From positions 1 to 35,006 of the forward strand of contig JAMDAM010000003.1 in assembly GCA_023484805.1 (NCBI GenBank): a DNA stretch of 35,006 nucleotides, in the 5' to 3' direction. The notes under the pieces are model-generated. The model had not been told where the DNA came from and searched no databases. It saw only the letters and a list, made by a program, of their open reading frames with translations. Below, one piece after another: positions 29,464 through 35,006 of the stretch; position 1 is the first letter of the stretch, and every line of letters starts with the position of its first letter. Position numbers and translations under genes: made by a program. Source of the DNA: Thermoplasmatota archaeon. GTDB lineage: Archaea; Thermoplasmatota; Thermoplasmata; Thermoplasmatales; Thermoplasmataceae.

Positions 29464-30147
29464 TCAGGAGGAACCCGCTTCTATCATAAAGTTTGCGCTG
29501 GAGGACACATTATTGTCAGCTATGGCCGTAATGGTAACTGTGTAGATCGTGGCGCTGGATATTGGAGAGAGGTTGAAATACTCATAGTGCGTAATAGAGT
29601 CATAATGCTGGTATCCTACACTCAGAGGGGCGGAAGAAACAGAAGCGGCAGTAACTGAGACATTAGAAATAGGTGAATTGTAGTTCACATATACTCTCAT
29701 GTGATATGATCCAGGGATCCCTAGAATATTAATATTGGACGTGACCGCGGGTGAAATCCATGATCCCGAAGAAAGGTTCTCATACTGAAGTCCTGATATT
29801 TGTATACTCGAAACAGTAGTAATAGGAGGATTTATGAATATTGTCCAGAAAATGATAACTGTGAGAAGGAATTCACCGCCAACAAGGACCCAGTGCCATG
29901 TTCTCTTGGGCAGTGTCAGGCCAAGTCCTTTGAGGATCTGCTTGATAAAAATAATGAAGACGAAGATCAGGAGGATATCCAGGTAACCATAGCCAAGGAC
30001 GTATATATAGCCGGCAAAAAGTCCAAGGAATGCACCTATGACAAATGTTACTATCATAGTCTTGGCTCTTTCCTTTTCCCCCTCCAGGTACTGTCTTTCA
30101 TCGAATTCCGGTTCTTCAAAAATTGGTTCTGCTTTTGGTTTGACCAT
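29464..30147 (-). CDS. Membrane-anchored protein with extracytoplasmic beta-rich domain, hypothetical
   Basis: Three hydrophobic segments followed by a Ser/Thr/Asn-rich Ig-like-looking C-terminal region. Confidence 0.6.
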   Translation of the reverse strand: MVKPKAEPIFEEPEFDERQYLEGEKERAKTMIVTFVIGAFLGLFAGYIYVLGYGYLDILLIFVFIIFIKQILKGLGLTLPKRTWHWVLVGGEFLLTVIIFWTIFINPPITTVSSIQISGLQYENLSSGSWISPAVTSNINILGIPGSYHMRVYVNYNSPISNVSVTAASVSSAPLSVGYQHYDSITHYEYFNLSPISSATIYTVTITAIADNNVSSSANFMIEAGSS

Positions 30148-30157
30148 GAATGCCGCC

Positions 30158-30802
30158 TTATTGGATGCTCATTAATGAATTTAACGCGCCAAGCGGATCT
30201 TGTGCCTTGACAACGCCTGAGGCAACGAGGACTCCCTTGGCACCAAGTTCGAAGGATTTTTCAACATCTCCTGAGTTCTTTATCCCGGCTCCTACCAGGA
30301 GATCAACATCAAATTTACTGCACAATCGCGCGGCATTCTCGATGACGTCAGGCCTGGCCGTCGAAACGGAAATATTCCCTCCAATAAGTTCCCTCGGCTC
30401 GTAGGCGATGTAACGGGGTGTGACTCCAACATACTTCTCGATTTCCCCCATGTTTTCAAGGCATAGGGTGATATTGAATCCTAAATCATCTGCGTGTTTT
30501 ACTGTTGATATTATCTGTTCCGGCGGAATCCTGTTTTCAGAGTGGTTCAGCAAGGACCCATGGATTCCCCTCTCTATCAGGGATTCCATTGATATCTTTC
30601 CGGTGTATGCACCATACCCTACAGGATCTACATGCTGTGCAAGGAAAGAAATGTTCCCAGCAGCATTGCTCAGATTCAGGTCAAGCGGGCTGAGAGCGAC
30701 CTGGAGACTTGACTTCCTTCTATTTTGAATTTTAGAAAAACCGTCAAGAAGAATTCTGGCTCTTTCCCCAGTGGCTTCGAAATAATGCTTGAAATTTACC
30801 AT
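30158..30802 (-). CDS. tpiA: Archaeal-type triosephosphate isomerase
   Basis: VNFKHYFEATGERARIL, LAQHVDPVGYGAYTGKIS, GSLLNHSENRI, IAYEPRELIGG, LLVGAGIKNSGDVEKSFELGAKGVLVASGVV. Confidence 0.93.
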   Translation of the reverse strand: MVNFKHYFEATGERARILLDGFSKIQNRRKSSLQVALSPLDLNLSNAAGNISFLAQHVDPVGYGAYTGKISMESLIERGIHGSLLNHSENRIPPEQIISTVKHADDLGFNITLCLENMGEIEKYVGVTPRYIAYEPRELIGGNISVSTARPDVIENAARLCSKFDVDLLVGAGIKNSGDVEKSFELGAKGVLVASGVVKAQDPLGALNSLMSIQ

Positions 30803-30948
30803 GTAGCAAAAATCCGGCATGCTCCCAAATTTCAGATCCTTATTATTATGTTGCTATGTTTTTCTGTGTAGTTTGGGAGGAGGCATGATGGAAATGCATC
30901 ATCATCAGTAACTTCGGTCAATAAATTCTTCTGCCCGGAAACTTGTAT

Positions 30949-31662
30949 TCAGTAACCTGACCAGGGTCCTTCCAGCGCCTGCTTCAGACGGAGTACCTCA
31001 TCTTCATATTCTTTTGATCCTTTCGGATATCTCTTCGGGGTTGGTTTGTCATCTCTGGCAGCCTTAAGTTGTGAGGTCCCAGATATCAATTCCCTGATCA
31101 ATCTGGGATTTTCCCGGGTATTCCTTGTTCCAGGTTTTGGTTTCAGGAGATGCGATGTTGTTGTGAGCGGTTCCTTGACTATGTCTGGAATCACGACAGG
31201 GGGAGCAGCCTCCAGTAGATTTTCTTCGTGCCCTCCTTCCTTTACTGAATCCCTCTCAGTCCGAGGAACGTGTTCCAGCCTTTCCGGGAGTTCAATAATT
31301 CCTTCTCTTTCCTGCTGTTCGTGTTTCTCTTTTGCGACAACAGCCTTATGATCATTAGGTGGCCAGTAATGCCCCCTTCCCGGCGATTCATTCTTATATG
31401 CAAGCAGGGAGTTCTCTATGCTTGTGATAGTAACAAAGTCCCGGCTTTCTCCGAGCATTTTATCTATCTGCTGGCCAAGTTTCTCCACAAATTCCTTGAG
31501 TCTCGGCATCTCAATCGCTTCGCGAAGAATTCTCTGGATCGCTTCGCGATCAGTTTCACCTGGCCATTTTAGAAGTTCAAGTACTAAGTAATCGTCCCCG
31601 TCCAGCAAAACACTCTTGGCCTCTTCGCCGCTGTCACTCTTTTTTTTCTTGTTTTTATCCAT
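30949..31662 (-). CDS. Charged protein encoded directly downstream of the actin homologue; candidate partner
   Basis: 237 aa; Lys-rich N-terminus, helical N-terminal region, long low-complexity/charged middle, C-terminal amphipathic segment SKEYEDEVLRLKQALEGPWSGY. Confidence 0.7.
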   Translation of the reverse strand: MDKNKKKKSDSGEEAKSVLLDGDDYLVLELLKWPGETDREAIQRILREAIEMPRLKEFVEKLGQQIDKMLGESRDFVTITSIENSLLAYKNESPGRGHYWPPNDHKAVVAKEKHEQQEREGIIELPERLEHVPRTERDSVKEGGHEENLLEAAPPVVIPDIVKEPLTTTSHLLKPKPGTRNTRENPRLIRELISGTSQLKAARDDKPTPKRYPKGSKEYEDEVLRLKQALEGPWSGY

Positions 31663-31720
31663 TTACCCATTACCTCTATGAGTCCATAGAAGCGTGTCGC
31701 ATCATAATAAAATAAAAAAA

Positions 31721-32698
31721 TTATTTGGATCTTTCAGCAGCGTCCCTGTATCCAAGGGCGTTAGCGAACTGAAGATCTTCCGGTGCAGCACTTACAAGCG
31801 CTCCCGGCGCAAGGACATCTAATGACTGCCCAATGAGAGCGGCTCCGCCACCAACGGGTATTAACGCGGTGACACGATCCAGTTCCCCTCTGAGGTTGGC
31901 CCTGAGGCTGTCAAGTATCCTGTTTGAGAGTTCCTTCAGTATAGGCGCGCCAACTTCCGCCCCCCCGACCTGCCTCTGCTTGAACATAACAGGTGTGGTC
32001 AATGCCTGTCTGGCAACATCAGTCGGAACTACGAACCCTGTCTGTCTGGCTATGAGCTTACCGATATTAGAGACCGCGTCTCCTATTCCTGCCTCAATTG
32101 AGAATGACATCTCTACGACTGGCTCCATGTTCATGAGGTTTATGGTCAGAACATCAGTTGTTCTTGATCCTACATCAATCACAAGCCCGTACCCAGGCTG
32201 GCTCTTGACAAGTCCCTTCTCAACGAGATATAGTGCGGCTCCTACTCCCTGTGGTCTCACAACAAGCCTCTCTATGTGTATCTGTCTTGACTGCCCGTTG
32301 TTTGCCTTTATTGTAAGCGTTTTGCCCTCAAGTGATTCCCTTGCAGCCGCGACTTCCTGATCAAAGGTACCAAGAGGTGTTCCGCTACCAAGCGTTATGC
32401 TGGTCTGTGCTCCGCCATCGCCAGCTCCGCTTATCCAGAGAGCCGCTGCAAGCAGTGGCAGTGAATCCGCACTCGACAGTCTTCCATCTCCTAAGGGTTC
32501 CCTTGCACCAGCACCAGTGGCGTTTTCTCCAAATATGAAGGGATCCCCGTCGTCTACGGCCAGCGATAGTATCGATCCTCCAAATCCCCAGGATTTAGAG
32601 TCGTATTTCGCCCACCTGGATGGGAACTTCTCCCTGCGTCCGTCTACACCGATTACTTTCGTATCTCCATAACCCAAATCTATACCTACTGAGACCAT
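31721..32698 (-). CDS. ParM/actin-like ATPase, Thermoplasma Ta0583-like
   Basis: MVSVGIDLGYGDTKVIGVDGRREKFPSRWA, GSGTPLGTFDQEV, VVRPQGVGAALYLV, GLVIDVGSRTTDVLTINLMNMEPVVEMSFS, LIPVGGGAALIG, PEDLQFANALGYRDAAERS: actin-fold phosphate 1, phosphate 2 and adenosine motifs, strongly resembling Ta0583 as remembered. Confidence 0.93.
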   Translation of the reverse strand: MVSVGIDLGYGDTKVIGVDGRREKFPSRWAKYDSKSWGFGGSILSLAVDDGDPFIFGENATGAGAREPLGDGRLSSADSLPLLAAALWISGAGDGGAQTSITLGSGTPLGTFDQEVAAARESLEGKTLTIKANNGQSRQIHIERLVVRPQGVGAALYLVEKGLVKSQPGYGLVIDVGSRTTDVLTINLMNMEPVVEMSFSIEAGIGDAVSNIGKLIARQTGFVVPTDVARQALTTPVMFKQRQVGGAEVGAPILKELSNRILDSLRANLRGELDRVTALIPVGGGAALIGQSLDVLAPGALVSAAPEDLQFANALGYRDAAERSK

Positions 32699-32850
32699 AC
32701 TTTTCTTCCTCTTACGTGCGACCCTGGTTCATTATTCATTTTCTCACTGTACTCTGCTTTTCCTTGAGCGAGTGTGCAAATTTTTCTGTACAAAGAATCG
32801 GTCGTGGCTATCTCCCTCACTGCATTCCATGGCTATCAATGTTCAATATC

Positions 32851-32880
32851 GCATCATTAGATGATCTAGTGATCCGATGC
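32851..32880. promoter_or_regulatory. Nested inverted repeats in the leader/promoter region of the actin-like gene
   Basis: GCATCATTAGATGATCTAGTGATCCGATGC: outer GCATC/GATGC, inner ATCAT-TAG-ATGAT and GATC-TAGT-GATC. Lies just downstream of minus-strand TATA TTTATATTTA (32911-32920). Confidence 0.4.
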
Positions 32881-32910
32881 CAGTCGCACATACCTCATCT
32901 ATTAGCTACA

Positions 32911-32920
32911 TAAATATAAA
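32911..32920 (-). promoter_or_regulatory. Candidate TATA box for the actin-like gene
   Basis: Reverse-strand TTTATATTTA preceded by purine-rich ggcaaaaaga (BRE-like). Confidence 0.45.
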
Positions 32921-33257
32921 TCTTTTTGCCTTTTGCATGAGGATTTTTGTTCACAAATTAACTGCTCATAGAATAAAAAAGCGGTTTTTGTGAATAGAAT
33001 AGAAATTTCGCCCATAACAAGAGACGAAATAATTTACCTCTGATATTGCTATGTACATTATTTTGTACATCATCATTGCGATTTAGTGTGCCCTCTTGGC
33101 GGTTATGTTTCTTCCAGTACTTATTTTTATTCCAACAGGAAAAGTGACCAGGCCTAAATTCGAAAGCTACAACCAACTTGAGAGGTAACATTAATTTGTG
33201 CATCGGTTGACTTTATTTTTCATGCGACCTATTTCACTTAAATATGTAGGATATCCA

Positions 33258-33944
33258 TTAATTGGTAAGTTTCCAAACGTAATACCCCCATTTCCTGCCA
33301 TTACGTACGATATATCTTTTTTTCACGAGTGCTTTCTTGAATTTTGCTCTTTCTATCAGGCTCAGGAAATAATTCAGGTCTCCTGAATCTCCATATTCCA
33401 TTAGTATCCTTCCGTCGGGTTTTAGATAATTCCTCACCTGATCGAAGAACAATGTCATGGATCTGAAATTTTCATCAGCCACAGCCAGTTCTCTCAAGTC
33501 CCTTGCAGCAAACCACCTGAACGGAGGATCGAATATTATCAAGTCAAACTTCTCCGTCACATTCTGGAATAGATCGCTTTCACGGAACTGTATTCTTGCT
33601 GAAACTCCGTTCAACTCAGCGTTCTTCGTGCCAGCTCCAACACAGAATGGGTTGATGTCTACGGCAACCACACTGTATGACTTTGATGCTGCAAGAATAG
33701 CGTTAATTCCACTTCCCGTGCCCATGTCAAGAACGGAATCATTCTCCCCGACTTCTTCCAGTATTGTCTTCCCGAGGAGTTTTGACATCCATGCGGGGGG
33801 CGTGACTTCTCTCGGTACGAACAGTCTTCTGCCAAGATATTGCATGCGGACAGCCTTTCTATCCTCCATTTTCTTGTATAAGGCATCGTGCCACTGTTTT
33901 CTCAGGTTTACCTCGTCATCCGACATGTGAGGTATGTAAGTCAT
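33258..33944 (-). CDS. Class I SAM-dependent methyltransferase (MTS/HemK-like)
   Basis: DSVLDMGTGSGINAILAASKSYSVVAVDINPFCV motif I and LIIFDPPFRWF catalytic-type motif. Confidence 0.85.
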   Translation of the reverse strand: MTYIPHMSDDEVNLRKQWHDALYKKMEDRKAVRMQYLGRRLFVPREVTPPAWMSKLLGKTILEEVGENDSVLDMGTGSGINAILAASKSYSVVAVDINPFCVGAGTKNAELNGVSARIQFRESDLFQNVTEKFDLIIFDPPFRWFAARDLRELAVADENFRSMTLFFDQVRNYLKPDGRILMEYGDSGDLNYFLSLIERAKFKKALVKKRYIVRNGRKWGYYVWKLTN

Positions 33945-34150
33945 TCTATAGACAATACCAGTTCTTTATATTTTAATTACTTTGCTTACAATGGATTGTT
34001 TCCTAGGTTGCGGTCCCGTAATTCATGACTTTCTTTCAAGCAGACTTAATCCAAGTTTCAGCTGCCATGCAAAATGAAAGAAGGATTACTTTCCCACCTT
34101 CAACAAAAATCCAATAATGAAAATACTTACAGAAATAAACGGGGATTGAG

Positions 34151-34200
34151 CGGGTCCGGGGGGGGGGTTTGGACCCCCGACCTATGGATTAAGAGTCCAA
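34151..34200 (-). pseudogene. Truncated tRNA-Lys(CTT)-like 3' fragment
   Basis: Reverse strand TTGGACTCTTAATCCATAGGTCGGGGGTCCAAACCCCCCCCCCGGACCCG: anticodon arm with CTCTTAA loop, AGGTC, T-arm and CGGACCCG 3' end, but no matching GGGTCCG 5' acceptor upstream and a 10-C tract. Confidence 0.55.
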
Positions 34201-34231
34201 CTAATGGTTCACCAATATGACAGCTTCTCCA

Positions 34232-34642
34232 TTATCCTGACTTGATTATCAACCCAGTATTTGCTATCTCTTTTTCCCTTTCTATAAATTCGCGGTCAAA
34301 AGTTATAAAGGTATCTGCCTCGATTATCATGCTAGCGGAAATATGCAATAGGTCCAAGGTCTTCATTCTTATCCTAACTGCAATTTCAATGGCGTTGCTG
34401 ATGATTTTGTTCATGTCCACTCCGGGGATTTCAACATTAATTTCAGGTAAATAATCGACAAAAGCTTCTATTTCATCCAAGCTCAGATTCGTTGTCCTAG
34501 AAAGTACGGATTTTAATTCCAAAACAGCTACTAGGGATGTAACCTTCTTATCTTCGTGGTCAAAGATTTTCAGTGCTCTTGCATGATTAGCATCTCTGCT
34601 ATTAAGGAATGAAATTATAACATTTGTATCAATATAATTCAG
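34232..34642 (-). CDS. vapC: PIN-domain toxin, VapC-like
   Basis: Frame open upstream of the listed ORF: (L)NYIDTNVIISFLNSRDANHARALKIFDHEDKKVTSLVAVLELKSVLSRT...TLDLLHISASMIIEADTFITFDREF. N-terminal YIDTNV and distal DLLHISAS/TFD acidic motifs are PIN-like. Start appears to be CTG (34640-34642) or an ATT six bases upstream. Confidence 0.8.
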   Translation of the reverse strand: MNYIDTNVIISFLNSRDANHARALKIFDHEDKKVTSLVAVLELKSVLSRTTNLSLDEIEAFVDYLPEINVEIPGVDMNKIISNAIEIAVRIRMKTLDLLHISASMIIEADTFITFDREFIEREKEIANTGLIIKSG

Positions 34643-34643
34643 T

Positions 34644-34895
34644 TTAATCCCGCTCCTTTATTGAAATTTCTGATAAGTCAGAGGGAAGTTCCGGAAGTCC
34701 TTTTTCCTTCCATACCTTGATAATGGCTTGACTTTTTTCCCTTCGCTCCACTGTTTTTTTTGCGCTTTGCATACCATACTGCATAATCCATCTCAAGGCA
34801 TCTGTCTTGTTACTAGCAAGCTTATATCTTATCAACTTGTCAATCAAATTCGAAGTGTTATCATCTATCCTCAATGCGATAACATTTGTTACCAT
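34644..34895 (-). CDS. vapB: VapB-like antitoxin
   Basis: 83 aa, N-terminal ribbon-helix-helix-like segment (VIALRIDDNTSNLIDKLIRYKLASNKTDALRWIMQYG); stop lies 1 bp from the apparent VapC start. Confidence 0.75.
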   Translation of the reverse strand: MVTNVIALRIDDNTSNLIDKLIRYKLASNKTDALRWIMQYGMQSAKKTVERREKSQAIIKVWKEKGLPELPSDLSEISIKERD

Positions 34896-35006
34896 GCACT
34901 TTCACATGTTTACGAAGTATAAATTCTTTCTCAAACACTTAGACTTATCCCCTTCCTTATGCGAATTGCTTTTCGATCTCTTCGAATTCGGACTTTGTTA
35001 ACAAAA

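Noticed and set aside
30830-30915. Possible C/D box sRNA on the minus strand (ATGATGA C-box-like, CTGA further on)
   Set aside because: No clear D'/C' pair or terminal stem; the ATGATGA arises from a simple gat repeat.
31833-32360. 175 aa plus-strand ORF antisense to the actin-like gene
   Set aside because: Shadow ORF caused by codon bias of the real gene.
32958-33203. 81 aa minus-strand ORF in the AT-rich gap upstream of the actin gene
   Set aside because: Composition and lack of motifs suggest chance; the palindrome at 33051-33070 lies inside it. Would need conservation evidence.
1-35006. CRISPR arrays, transposases, integrases, restriction-modification or other defence clusters
   Set aside because: No regularly spaced repeats and no such protein motifs seen apart from the vapBC pair at the right edge.

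Overview
The window looks like a stretch of Thermoplasmatales-type archaeal chromosome. Evidence: an HU/HTa-like protein gene, an archaeal DnaG, a Kae1-Bud32 fusion, S6e and aIF2-gamma genes, and a close relative of the Thermoplasma actin homologue Ta0583. Most of it is dense housekeeping sequence: aroD (partial), thpR, gcvH, rlmE, an M61 peptidase, a Lon-like AAA+ ATPase beside dnaG, speE, rdgB, kae1-bud32, rps6e, aif2g, nth-like, fixCX-etfBA, a bacterial-type thrS, hutH, tpiA and tRNA-Gly(TCC). The most interesting parts are: (1) a Ta0583/ParM-like actin gene followed by a charged, probably partly disordered protein, with a long leader holding nested inverted repeats (candidate segregation/cytoskeletal module); (2) a ThrRS with a two-CxxC zinc-ribbon-like insertion in its catalytic domain; (3) a Lon-like AAA+ ATPase with a zinc ribbon and no recognisable protease domain, overlapping dnaG; (4) a truncated tRNA-Lys-like 3' fragment with a 10-nt C tract beside a vapBC pair whose toxin lacks a canonical start codon; (5) a YtrA-type GntR regulator coupled to a DUF1648/DUF5808-like membrane protein, with a palindromic operator at the promoter. 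All assignments come from reading protein motifs by eye; no database search was run.
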